Source of the DNA: Pseudomonas oryzihabitans
GTDB lineage: Bacteria; Pseudomonadota; Gammaproteobacteria; Pseudomonadales; Pseudomonadaceae
NCBI RefSeq assembly: GCF_014522265.1
Contig: NZ_CP017024.1
Coordinates: 4,412,501-4,476,500 of the forward strand
DNA length: 64,000 nucleotides
Direction: 5' to 3'
The notes under the pieces were generated by a model. The model was not told the DNA's origin. It saw only the letters and a list, made by a program, of their open reading frames with translations, and did no database searches. A program made the translations under genes and the position numbers. Shown piece after piece: positions 18,590-27,540 of this stretch. The number at the start of each line of letters is the position of its first letter. The first letter of the stretch is position 1.

Positions 18590-18634
18590 ATCTGGCAAGA
18601 CCAATTCTAAAAAATCAAATTGGTCTTGCCAGAT
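18590..18634. promoter_or_regulatory. paired GntR-type operators in a 17-bp inverted repeat
   Basis: ATCTGGCAAGACCAATT (18590-18606) and its exact reverse complement AATTGGTCTTGCCAGAT (18618-18634) are separated by 11 AT-rich bases. Each arm is itself an imperfect dyad of the form TGG-n5-CCA, the kind of site recognised by FadR/PdhR-group GntR dimers (PdhR sites read ATTGGT-n3-ACCAAT). It lies 80 bases before the sugar ABC operon whose last gene encodes a GntR protein. Binding by that protein is inferred. Confidence 0.7.
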
Positions 18635-18714
18635 ATCCGAACGGGGGTGTAGCTTTCCCTGCCATGGATCTCACATAGGGCAATGACCCTAGAACAACAA
18701 AAAGAGAGAGCACC

Positions 18715-20264
18715 ATGCTGGATACCCCATCGCCCCGCGGCGAAGGTGGCGGCCCCGTACCGGCCGCGCCCGCGCCCTGCCTGACGCTCGAAAACATTTC
18801 CAAGCGCTTTCCCGGCGTCGTGGCCCTCGACGACGTCAGCCTCAGCCTCTACCCGGGTGAAGTCCACGCCATCTGCGGCGAGAACGGCGCCGGCAAGTCC
18901 ACCCTGATGAAGATCGTCAGCGGCCAGCAGCCGCCGGACGAGGGGCGGATCCGCTACCTCGGCGAAGAGCGGCACTTCAAGTCCGTGTCGGAAGCCGAGC
19001 ATGTCGGCATCGCCATCATTCACCAGGAACTCAACCTGGTGCCCCACCTTACGGTGGCGGAAAACATCTTCCTGGCCCGCGAGCCGGCGCGCTTCGGCCT
19101 GATCGACAGACGCAAGATGCAGGCGGACACCGAAGCCTGCCTGGCGCGCCTGGGCGTGGTCATCAGCCCCGCGCCCCGGTGGCCAAGCTGTCGGTGGCCC
19201 AGCAGCAGATGGTGGAGATCGCCAAGGCGCTGTCGCTGGACGCCCGGGTGCTCATCCTCGACGAACCGACCTCCTCGCTGACCGAAAGCGAAACCCAGGC
19301 ACTGTTCAAGGTCATCCAGGACCTCAAGGCGCGCGGCGTCGGCATGCTCTACATCTCCCACCGGCTGGACGAGATGCGCCACATCGTCGACCGGGTAACC
19401 ATCCTGCGCGACGGTCGCTACGTCTCCACCCAGCGCTTTGCCGACACCAGTGTCGACGCCATAGTGGCGGGCATGGTCGGGCGCTCCCTCGACGAGAAAT
19501 TTCCGCCGCGCACCTCGGTGCCCACCGGCGAGGTGCTGCTGCGGGCGCAAGGCCTGAGCCGCAAGGGGGTCTTCCAGGACATCAGCTTCGAATTGCGCCG
19601 CGGCGAGATCCTCGGCTTCGCCGGCCTCATGGGCGCCGGGCGCACCGAGATCGCCCGGGCGATCTTTGGCGCCGATCGGCTGGATGCCGGCCAGGTGGAA
19701 ATCAACGGCCGCGCGGTCACTATCCGCAGTCCGCGCGACGGCATCGACCAGGGCATCGCCTACCTGTCCGAAGACCGCAAGAAGGACGGCCTGGCGGTCA
19801 AGATGACCCTGGCGCACAACCTGACCCTGGCCAATCTGGATGCCCTCTGCGGGCCGCTGGGCTTCATCCGCTTCAAAGAGGAGGCGCGGGTCGCCCAGGA
19901 CTACGTGCGGCGGCTGGACATCCGCACGCCCTCGATCGACAAGGTCACCCGCTACCTCTCGGGCGGCAACCAGCAAAAGATCATCATCGGCAAATGGCTG
20001 TTCCGGGACGCCCGGATCATGTTCTTCGACGAGCCCACCCGGGGGATCGACGTCGGCGCCAAGTACGCCATCTACGAAATGATGGACCAGCTGGCGGCCC
20101 AGGGCATCGGTGTCGTCCTGATCAGTTCGGAACTGCCGGAATTGCTGGGCATGAGCGATCGGATCCTGGTCTTTCACGAAGGTCGCCTGACCGGTGACGT
20201 CGAGACCCGGGCCACGTCCCAGGACCAGATCATGCACTACGCCTCCGGCTGCACGTCGCACTGA
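18715..20264 (+). pseudogene. sugar ABC importer ATPase (RbsA/MglA type), interrupted by one missing base
   Basis: The protein has two ATPase domains. Domain 1 has Walker A GENGAGKST at 55-63; domain 2 has the degenerate GLMGAGRTEIA, the signature LSGGNQQKIIIG and FFDEPTRGIDVG, as usual in this family. The frame changes between 19167 and 19177, where two C4 runs lie; one extra C in either joins VVISP to VAKLSVAQQQMVEI, giving about 516 residues, the normal length. First gene of the importer operon. Possibly a base-calling error; if real, uptake would fail. Confidence 0.82.
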
Positions 20265-20301
20265 CGGCAGGTCGTCCACGCGTGTCGAGCGAGACAGAGA
20301 A

Positions 20302-21288
20302 ATGACCGAAAAACAAAAAGAATTTCTGCAGAAGTTTGGCGCCCTGGTCAGCCTGCTGGCCCTGATCGCGGTGTTTTCCTCCATGAGCAGTGCCTTCCTC
20401 ACCATGGGCAACGGCATGAGCGTGGCCTTGCAGGTCACCTCCATCGCCTTTCTCGGCCTCGGTGCGACGGCGGTGATCATCACCGGCGGCATCGACCTCT
20501 CGGTGGGCTCGGTGCTGGCCCTGGCCGGCGTGGCCAACGCCATGGCGGTCAAGGCCGGGGCGTCCATCGAGGTGGGCATCCTGGTCGGGCTGATCGTCGG
20601 CGGGATCTGCGGCGCGATCAACGGCCTGTTCGTGACCCTGGTCAAGCTGCCGCCCTTCATCGCCACCCTGGGCATGATGCTGGTGGCCCGCGGCCTGGCG
20701 CTGCGACTGACCGATGCCCAGCCCATCTCCGGCCTCGGCGCCGCCTTTGGCGTACTCGGCAACGGCACCCTGGGCCGCATCGAACGCATCGGCGACGACG
20801 GCTTTCCCAACGTGATCTTTCCGGGCATCCCCTACCCGGTGATCATCATGATCGTCCTGGCCATCGCCCTGTGGCTGGTGCTCAGCCGCACCCGCCTGGG
20901 CCGCCACATCTATGCCGTGGGCTCGAACGCCGAAGCGGCCCGGCTCTCCGGGGTCAAGGTGCGCGCGGTCACCCTCTTCACCTATGTGCTGTCCGGCGTG
21001 CTGGCCGGCCTGACCGGCGCGGTGCTGATGTCGCGCCTGGTCACCGCCCAACCGAACGAAGGGGTGATGTACGAACTGGACGCCATCGCCAGCGCGGTGA
21101 TCGGCGGCACCTCGCTCTCCGGTGGCATCGGCAGCGTGTCGGGCACCCTGATCGGCGCCTTCACCATCGGCGTGCTGCGCAACGGCCTCAACATGCTCGG
21201 CGTCTCCAGTTTCACCCAGCAGATCATCATCGGCCTGGTGATCCTGCTGACCGTCTGTATCGACCAGCTCCGCAACCGCAAGAAGTGA
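20302..21288 (+). CDS. sugar ABC importer permease (RbsC type)
   Basis: A 328-residue membrane protein with about 9-10 hydrophobic segments. TGGIDLSVGSVLALAG is the characteristic RbsC-family motif, and YAVGSNAEAARLSGVK is the conserved cytoplasmic EAA-like loop that contacts the ATPase. The ATG at 20302 follows the ATPase gene by 37 bases. It forms the channel with the ATPase and binding protein on either side. Confidence 0.92.
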   Translation: MTEKQKEFLQKFGALVSLLALIAVFSSMSSAFLTMGNGMSVALQVTSIAFLGLGATAVIITGGIDLSVGSVLALAGVANAMAVKAGASIEVGILVGLIVGGICGAINGLFVTLVKLPPFIATLGMMLVARGLALRLTDAQPISGLGAAFGVLGNGTLGRIERIGDDGFPNVIFPGIPYPVIIMIVLAIALWLVLSRTRLGRHIYAVGSNAEAARLSGVKVRAVTLFTYVLSGVLAGLTGAVLMSRLVTAQPNEGVMYELDAIASAVIGGTSLSGGIGSVSGTLIGAFTIGVLRNGLNMLGVSSFTQQIIIGLVILLTVCIDQLRNRKK

Positions 21289-21318
21289 ACCCTCGATAAC
21301 AACAACAAGGAACGACCG

Positions 21319-22263
21319 ATGAAAAACTTCAAGAAAGTGGTCCTGGGTGTCGCCCTCTCCGCCGCGACCTCCCTGGCGCTGGCCGGTAACGGCGAGATCG
21401 CCGTCATCGTCAAGAGTGCCAACTCCAACTACTGGCAGAACGTGCAGAAGGGCGTGCAGGAGACGGCCAAGCAACACACCAGCTACAAGGTCACCTTCCA
21501 GGGACCGGCCTCGGAATCGGCGATCGCCGACGAGGTGAACATGGTGGTCAATGCCGTCAACCGCGGCGTCTCGGGCATCGTGCTGGCGCCGTCCGACCCG
21601 GACGCCCTGGTGCCGGCCATCAAGCAGGCCTGGGAAGCCCATATCCCGGTGGTGCTGATCGACTCCTCGGTCGCGGAAAGCGGCGCGCCCTACTACCAGT
21701 CCTTTCTCTCCACCGACAACAACAAGGCCGGCGAGCTGTCCGCCCAGCGCATGATCGAGAAGGTCGGCAAGACCGGCAAGATCGCCATCATGTCCTATGT
21801 GCCGGGCACCGGCTCGGAAACGGGCCGGGTCGGCGGCTTCCGCAAATACCTGGAGCAGCATTCGCAGCTGACCGTGGTGGGCCCCTTCTATTCCCAGTCG
21901 CAGATGGCCAACGCCCTCAACCAGACCACCGACGTCCTGGCCTCCAATCCTGACCTCAAGGGCATCTACGGCGCCAACGAACCCACCGCGGTCGGCATGG
22001 CGCGGGCCATCGCCCAGTCCGGCAAGGCCGGCAAGCTGCAGGCCATCGGCTTCGACGGCAACGAAGATCTGCAGGGCTTCGTGCGCGACGGCACCCTGGA
22101 CGCCATCGTGGTGCAGAGTTCCTATCGCATGGGCCTGGAATCGGTCGCCACGGTGATCAAGGTCATCGAGAAGCAGAAGGTACCCAAGTTCATCGACACC
22201 GGCGTCCTGCTCATCGACAAGGCCAACCTGGACAGCCCTAACGCACGCAACGTGCTCTATTGA
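21319..22263 (+). CDS. periplasmic sugar-binding protein (RbsB type)
   Basis: A 314-residue secreted binding protein. Signal peptide at 1-22 (KNFKKVVLGVALSAATSLALA), then a type-I periplasmic binding fold with the family's NxxAxEMxxxVnxGVxGI-like region (VNMVVNAVNRGVSGIVLAPS) and the IGFDGNEDLQGFVRDG segment near the end. AAGGAA precedes the ATG. It supplies the substrate to the ABC importer; context points to a hexose or deoxyhexose (inference). Confidence 0.92.
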   Translation: MKNFKKVVLGVALSAATSLALAGNGEIAVIVKSANSNYWQNVQKGVQETAKQHTSYKVTFQGPASESAIADEVNMVVNAVNRGVSGIVLAPSDPDALVPAIKQAWEAHIPVVLIDSSVAESGAPYYQSFLSTDNNKAGELSAQRMIEKVGKTGKIAIMSYVPGTGSETGRVGGFRKYLEQHSQLTVVGPFYSQSQMANALNQTTDVLASNPDLKGIYGANEPTAVGMARAIAQSGKAGKLQAIGFDGNEDLQGFVRDGTLDAIVVQSSYRMGLESVATVIKVIEKQKVPKFIDTGVLLIDKANLDSPNARNVLY

Positions 22264-22277
22264 GCGGAGGCCTGGCG

Positions 22278-23294
22278 ATGAATCTCTCCGAACGGCGTCC
22301 CCTGGCGAAAAGCCCGCTGGCCCTGCCGGTGCTCGGACTCGGCTGCTCCCAGCTGGGCGGACTGTACCGGGACATGCCCCTGCAGCAGGCCGTCGACACC
22401 CTGGCCGGCGCCTGGCGGCAGGGCATCCGCTATTTCGATACGGCGCCCTTCTATGGCTATGGCCGCTCGGAGCATCGCCTCGGGGCCTTTCTCGACGAAT
22501 TGCCGCGGGATGAAGTCGTGCTCAGCAGCAAGGTGGGCCGGCTGCTCGCGCCCAACGGCAGCGAGCGCGCCAACGACGACGGCTGGGCCCGGCCACTGCC
22601 CTTCAAGCCGGTCTACGACTACAGCTACGACGCCATCCTCAGGTCCCATGAAGACAGCCTGCAGCGACTGGGGCTGGCGCGGATCGACATCCTCTATGTG
22701 CACGACATCGGCCGCCGCACCCATGGCGAGCGGCATGACCGGCACTGGCAGGAGCTGACCCGCGGCGGCGGTTTCCGCGCGCTGGAGGAGTTGCGCAGCG
22801 GAGGCCAGATCCAGGCCATCGGCCTGGGCGTCAACGAATGGGAGGTCGTGGTCGACAGCCTCGACGAGTGCCCGCTGGACTGCACCCTGCTGGCCGGTCG
22901 CTACACCCTGCTGGAGCAGGAGAGCCTGAGACCCCTGCTCGATCGCTGCCTGGCCCAGGGCCACGCCATCGTCGCCGGCGGGGTGTTCAACTCCGGGATC
23001 CTAGCCGGTGGCCAGCACTTCGACTATGGCGCCGCGCCGCCAGCGGTGGTGGCCAAGGTGCGGGCCCTGCAGGCTGTCTGCGCCGATTTCGCGATCCCGC
23101 TGGCCGCCGCGGCCCTGCAATTTCCCCTGGCGCATCCGGCGGTCGCCTCCGCGGTCATCGGCGCGCGCAGCGCCGAGCAGGTGGCCAGCAACCTGGCCTG
23201 GCTGCAGACGCCCATTCCGGCGGAATTCTGGAGCACCCTCAAGCAGCGCGGCCTGCTGGACGCCGATGCCCCCGTGGCAGGAGCCCCGGCATGA
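22278..23294 (+). CDS. aldo/keto reductase, L-fucose/aldose dehydrogenase-like
   Basis: A 338-residue AKR TIM barrel with the catalytic tetrad Asp54, Tyr59 (FDTAPFYGYGRSE), Lys85 (SSKVGR) and His142 (VHDIG). The arrangement with a DYSYDAILRSHEDSLQRLG segment matches the D-threo-aldose / L-fucose / pyridoxal dehydrogenase branch, which oxidises free aldoses to lactones. The ATG at 22278 has GCGGAGG 7 bases upstream, only 14 bases after the binding-protein stop. Substrate identity is inferred from the branch and from the mutarotase gene nearby. Confidence 0.82.
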   Translation: MNLSERRPLAKSPLALPVLGLGCSQLGGLYRDMPLQQAVDTLAGAWRQGIRYFDTAPFYGYGRSEHRLGAFLDELPRDEVVLSSKVGRLLAPNGSERANDDGWARPLPFKPVYDYSYDAILRSHEDSLQRLGLARIDILYVHDIGRRTHGERHDRHWQELTRGGGFRALEELRSGGQIQAIGLGVNEWEVVVDSLDECPLDCTLLAGRYTLLEQESLRPLLDRCLAQGHAIVAGGVFNSGILAGGQHFDYGAAPPAVVAKVRALQAVCADFAIPLAAAALQFPLAHPAVASAVIGARSAEQVASNLAWLQTPIPAEFWSTLKQRGLLDADAPVAGAPA

Positions 23295-23405
23295 AATTGC
23301 ACAGCCCTTGCCGCCCCGCTCCCGGGCGCCGGACGCTGACTGCCATTCCCGGCGCGCGCCGCACCATGAATCCAATGTGCATCCCGAGCGATGCGGAGTC
23401 TTCCT

Positions 23406-24415
23406 ATGCTGACCGTCATCTGTGAAAAACCCGGCCTGCTGGTCTCCCGCGATACCCCAAGCCCGCCCGTGGCGCAGGCGAAACCCTGATCCGTATCCGC
23501 CGGGTCGGCGTCTGCGGGACCGACCTGCACATCTACGAAGGCAACCAGCCCTATCTGGAATACCCACGGGTGATGGGCCACGAGATTTCCGGCGTCGTCG
23601 AGGAAACCGACGACAGCGGGCGCCTGCAGGCGGGGGACATCGTCTACGTGGTGCCCTATCTGTCCTGTGGCCAGTGCATCGCCTGCCGCCAGGGCAAGAC
23701 CAACTGCTGCACCAAAATCGCGGTCCTGGGCGTGCATCGCGACGGCGCCCTGACCGAATACCTCAGTCTGCCCGACCGCTTCGTCTTCAAGGCCGAAGGC
23801 CTCACCCTCGACCAGGCGGCCATGGTGGAATTTCTCGCCATCGGCGCCCATGCCGTGCGCCGTTCGGGCCTGGGCCAGGCACAGCGCGTGCTGGTGGTGG
23901 GCGCCGGGCCCATCGGTATGGCGGCGGCGATCTTCGCCGGTATCGCCGGGGCCCAGGTCACCGTCCTGGACACCCGCAGCGATCGCCTGGAATTCTGTCG
24001 CCAGCACCTGCAGGTCGCGGCCACGGTCACCGTCGGTGACGGCGACAAGGACGAACTGGCGCGGCTGACCGATGGCGACTTCTTCGACGTGGTGTTCGAC
24101 GCCACCGGCAACGCCCGCGCGATCGAGCGGGGTTTCGAATTCGTCGCCCATGCCGGCAGCTATGTGCTGATCTCGGTGGTCAAGGATCACATCCGCTTCG
24201 CCGATCCCGAGTTCCACAAGCGCGAGACCACCCTGCTGGGCAGTCGCAACGCCACCGCCGAGGATTTTCAGCACGTCGAGCGCTGCCTGCGCGAGGGCCT
24301 GATCCCGGACGCGGCACTCAATACCCATCGCCTGCAACTGGCCGAGCTGCCCAACCGTTTCGCCGAGCTGCTGGACCCGGCCCGGGGCGTTGTCAAAGCC
24401 ATCGTCGAAATCTGA
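23406..24415 (+). pseudogene. zinc-dependent alcohol/sugar-alcohol dehydrogenase, interrupted by one missing base
   Basis: From the ATG at 23406 the frame reads MLTVICEKPGLLVSRDTP and soon stops; from the C4 run at 23455-23458 the next frame carries the rest: VGVCGTDLHIYEG (catalytic zinc Cys), VMGHEISG, the structural-zinc cysteines in SCGQCIACRQGKTNCC, and VVGAGPIGMAAA for NAD. One extra C gives a 336-residue medium-chain dehydrogenase with all zinc ligands. Such enzymes oxidise polyols, or sugar acids at a secondary alcohol. It lies in the importer operon. Break possibly artefactual. Confidence 0.8.
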
Positions 24416-24453
24416 ACGGTCTGATCGGCCGCCACCGGCCGAGGAGCGAGAAC

Positions 24454-24792
24454 ATGACACGCTACTGTCTGCTGCTGGACCTGCGGGACGACCCCGCGCT
24501 CATCGCCGAATACGAACGCCAGCACGCGGCGGTCTGGCCCGAGGTCATCGCCCACCTGCGCGAAGCCGGCGTCGCCAACATGACCATCTGGCGCCTCGGC
24601 TGTCGGCTGACCATGCTGCTCGAAGCCGGGCCGGGCTTCTCCTTCGACCGCCTGCACCAGCTGGAACAGCGCAATCCCAGAATCCAGGAATGGGAAACCC
24701 TGATGGCGCGCTATCAGCTGTCCTCGCCCGAGGCGGGATCGGAGAAATGGCAGCTGGCGACCCCGCTGTTCGAGCTGGCCGCCCTGCCCTGA
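24454..24792 (+). CDS. L-rhamnose/L-fucose mutarotase family protein (RhaM-like)
   Basis: A 112-residue single-domain protein of the RhaM (ferredoxin-like dimeric) family: a conserved His24 in YERQHAAVWPEV and the WRLG / MxLEA strands match. These enzymes interconvert alpha and beta anomers of 6-deoxyhexoses, supplying the right anomer to a dehydrogenase. GAGGAGCGAGAAC lies directly upstream of the ATG. Its presence is the best hint that the operon handles a 6-deoxyhexose such as L-fucose or L-rhamnose. Confidence 0.85.
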   Translation: MTRYCLLLDLRDDPALIAEYERQHAAVWPEVIAHLREAGVANMTIWRLGCRLTMLLEAGPGFSFDRLHQLEQRNPRIQEWETLMARYQLSSPEAGSEKWQLATPLFELAALP

Positions 24793-24841
24793 GCCGCTGG
24801 CGCCGAACCGGGTAGCCCATGAGATACTGAAGCCCTTGAAG

Positions 24842-25564
24842 ATGCAGGTTTCATCGATGACGCTGCCCACTGCCACCACCGAAAGAAAGCTCTACCAGAA
24901 GATCGCGGATCGCCTGCGCCAGCATATCCGCGAGGGCGCCATCGAAGCCGGTACCCGCCTGCCGCCGGAGCGCGACCTGGCGCTGTTGCTGGGCGTCTCC
25001 CGGCCGTCGCTGCGCGAAGCCCTGATCGCCCTGGAAATCGAAGGCAGCATCGAGGTCCGCCAGGGCTCCGGGATCTATGTGAACGCCGCGCTGCTGAACA
25101 ATGGCGCCCGGACCTCCACCCTTGGCGAAAGTCCTTCGGAGTTGATGCACGCCCGGGCCATGATCGAGGGCGCGACCATCGTGCTGGCCTGTTCCCTGGG
25201 TGGCAAGGCCGATTACCGCTACCTGGCGAAGTGCATCCAGAACATGAGCGACAAGATCGCCCAGGGGCTTTCGCCCATGGAGGACGATCGCAAGTTCCAC
25301 TGCCGCCTGGCCAGGATGAGCGGCAACTCCACCCTGGTGCGCATCATCACCTCGCTGTTCGACGAGCGTCACAGCCCCCTCTCCACCCACGTCGCCGAGC
25401 AGACCGAAAGCCAGAAGACCTGGGGCGTCGCCGTGGCCGAACACGAAGCCATCCTGCGTGCGGTGGAAGCCCGCGACCTGATCGGTGCCCAGACAGCCAT
25501 GCGCCACCACCTGCTCTGTTCGGAAGCGCGCTGGCTCGAGGGCTTCGCCTCCAGCGAGGATTGA
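24842..25564 (+). CDS. GntR family regulator, FadR subfamily (FCD domain)
   Basis: A protein of about 240 residues with a winged helix in the first 75 (GTRLPPERDLALLLGVSRPSLREAL is the GntR hallmark) followed by an all-helical FCD effector domain, whose metal-binding residues appear as the D..FH pattern in DDRKFHCRLA. ATG 24842 is used; ATG 24857, five codons later, is equally possible since neither has a strong Shine-Dalgarno. Last gene of the sugar operon; the paired operator at 18590-18634 is its probable target. Confidence 0.9.
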   Translation: MQVSSMTLPTATTERKLYQKIADRLRQHIREGAIEAGTRLPPERDLALLLGVSRPSLREALIALEIEGSIEVRQGSGIYVNAALLNNGARTSTLGESPSELMHARAMIEGATIVLACSLGGKADYRYLAKCIQNMSDKIAQGLSPMEDDRKFHCRLARMSGNSTLVRIITSLFDERHSPLSTHVAEQTESQKTWGVAVAEHEAILRAVEARDLIGAQTAMRHHLLCSEARWLEGFASSED

Positions 25565-25587
25565 GGACCGTAGGCCGCCAGACATCC

Positions 25588-26196
25588 TCACCCCAGCAAC
25601 AGCCGAATGGCCCGCTCGATCCGCTCCGCCGCCTGAGCCCGCAGTGCCCTGGGATCATCGCCCAGCAGCGCCCGCAACTGATGCGGCGCGAAGACCAGAT
25701 CGATGAATCCCTCGAGCAGCCGCTCGACATCGTCCGGCTGATCCGGGCCCGCCTCGATGGCCTGTCGCACCCGCAGGCGACCCGCCTCCCAGCCGATCCG
25801 GGTCGCCTCGGCCGCTACTGCCGGAAAGCGATCGGCCGTGGCGATCACCAGGCGCATCATCGCCAGGGTTTCCGGCCGCGAGGCGTGCTCCAGCATGTCC
25901 TGACCGGCCAGCCGCAGACGCTCCGCGAGCGGCAGGCCGGAGGGCACGGGTTCGAGCTGCGGCAGGGTTGCCGAATGACGGCGGATCACCGCCTCGAACA
26001 GCTGATCCTTGTTGGCGAAGCGCGCATAGAGGCTGGCCTTGCCCGCACCGGCCAGCCGCGCCACCGCCTCGCAGGAGGTCCCGGCAAAGCCCTGGGCGAG
26101 GAAGAGTTCGAAGGCAGCGTCCAGCAGGCGGCGATCGACAGCGCCGGCCTCTTCGCGCCGGGGTCGCCCGCCGCGTGGTTTGGTCATTTCGGTCAT
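25588..26196 (-). CDS. TetR/AcrR family transcriptional regulator
   Basis: A 202-residue TetR protein: helix-turn-helix at about residues 24-70 (FAGTSCEAVARLAGAGKASLYARFANK) after a basic N-terminus (GGRPRREE), then an AefR/RutR-type helical domain. It is divergent from the epoxide hydrolase gene, with a 9-bp inverted repeat between them, and most likely represses it. Ligand unknown. Confidence 0.9.
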   Translation of the reverse strand: MTEMTKPRGGRPRREEAGAVDRRLLDAAFELFLAQGFAGTSCEAVARLAGAGKASLYARFANKDQLFEAVIRRHSATLPQLEPVPSGLPLAERLRLAGQDMLEHASRPETLAMMRLVIATADRFPAVAAEATRIGWEAGRLRVRQAIEAGPDQPDDVERLLEGFIDLVFAPHQLRALLGDDPRALRAQAAERIERAIRLLLG

Positions 26197-26229
26197 GGGC
26201 GAACCTTAAGCGGATTGACAGCGCCTGTA

Positions 26230-26251
26230 AACTGAACGATAACGTTCAGTT
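26230..26251. promoter_or_regulatory. inverted repeat, candidate TetR operator
   Basis: AACTGAACG (26230-26238) and CGTTCAGTT (26243-26251) are exact reverse complements with a 4-base spacer, the size of typical TetR-family operators. It lies 33 bases from both the TetR start and the epoxide hydrolase start. Confidence 0.7.
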
Positions 26252-26283
26252 ATTCGACTGCGCCCTTCCTTGCGAGGCTCTCC

Positions 26284-27438
26284 ATGACCGATCTCATCCA
26301 GCCCTTTCCCATCCACGTACCCCAAGCCCAGCTCGATGAGCTGGCGGCAAGACTCCGGCTTACACGCTGGCCCGACCGCGAGACCGTCCACGATGGCAGT
26401 CAGGGGCCGCAACGGGAGCGCCTGCAGGCCCTGGTGGAGCGCTGGCGCGGCGGGTACGACTGGCGGGCGGCCGAGACCCTGCTGAACGGCTGGGGCAGCA
26501 GCCGCACCGAGATCGACGGCCTCGGCATCCACTTTCTGCATGTGCGCTCTCCCGAACCGACGGCTACCCCCCTGCTGCTCACCCACGGTTGGCCAGGCTC
26601 TGTGCTGGAGTTTCGCGACGTGATAGGGCCGCTGAGCGATCCAGTCGCCCATGGCGGTGAAGCCGCGGACGCCTTTCACCTGGTCATTCCCGCGCTACCC
26701 GGCTTCGGCTTCTCGAATCAGCCCAGCGAGCCCGGCTGGGGAGTGAGCCGCACCGCCCTGGCCTGGATCGAACTCATGCGCCGACTCGGCTACGGCGATC
26801 ACTGGCTGGCCCAGGGCGGCGACTGGGGCGCCGCGGTGACCACCGCCCTGGCCCATATGCGCCCGGCGGGCCTGGCCGGCGTGCACCTGAACATGGTGAT
26901 GTTCCAGCCCACTGCCGAGGAGGTCGCGGCGGCCACGCCGGACGAGCAGCGGATGCTCGCCGACGCCGCCCGCTACGAGCGTGAATACTCGGGCTACATG
27001 AAGGTGCAGACCACCCGCCCGCAATCGGTGGGCTTCGCCCTGGCCGATTCGCCGGTAGGCCTGGCGGCCTGGATCTACGCCCTGTTCCAGGACGTCTCGG
27101 ACAGCGCGGGCGAACCGGAGTGCGTCCTGCCGCTGGATCATCTGCTCGATGACATCATGCTCTACTGGCTGCCCAATGCCGGCGCCAGTTCGGCGCGTTT
27201 CTACTGGGAGGCCAGGCGCGAGATGGCGAACGGCATGGCCAGCGCGTTGCTGCCCCTGCCCGCGGGCGTCAGCATGTTCCCTGGCGAGCAATTGCGGCTG
27301 TCGCGCCGCTGGGCCGAGCGGCGCTTCGCCGATCTGCGGTTCTTCGCGGAAGCCGATCGGGGTGGGCACTTCGCGGCGATGGAGAATCCGCGAGAATTCG
27401 TCGGTCACCTGCGGGAGGCCTTCCGGACGATGCGCTGA
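26284..27438 (+). CDS. epoxide hydrolase (alpha/beta hydrolase with EHN domain)
   Basis: A 384-residue protein. The N-terminal EHN domain (PFPIHVPQAQLDELAARL, about residues 7-115) precedes the hydrolase core. HGWPGS (101-106) forms the oxyanion region, Asp180 in QGGDWG is the nucleophile, Tyr residues near 237-240 could protonate the epoxide, and His362 in GGHFAAME is the general base. It converts an epoxide to a diol, probably in detoxification or xenobiotic use. Divergent TetR gene and operator suggest induction by its substrate (inference). Confidence 0.92.
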   Translation: MTDLIQPFPIHVPQAQLDELAARLRLTRWPDRETVHDGSQGPQRERLQALVERWRGGYDWRAAETLLNGWGSSRTEIDGLGIHFLHVRSPEPTATPLLLTHGWPGSVLEFRDVIGPLSDPVAHGGEAADAFHLVIPALPGFGFSNQPSEPGWGVSRTALAWIELMRRLGYGDHWLAQGGDWGAAVTTALAHMRPAGLAGVHLNMVMFQPTAEEVAAATPDEQRMLADAARYEREYSGYMKVQTTRPQSVGFALADSPVGLAAWIYALFQDVSDSAGEPECVLPLDHLLDDIMLYWLPNAGASSARFYWEARREMANGMASALLPLPAGVSMFPGEQLRLSRRWAERRFADLRFFAEADRGGHFAAMENPREFVGHLREAFRTMR

Positions 27439-27540
27439 GGGCGCGCTCCATTGACTGCAAGCAGGGGATCTCGCGCATTGTCGCTACCTCACCCCAGGGG
27501 CACCGACAGACTCGATGCCCTTGAAGCCTAGGGCGCTGTC

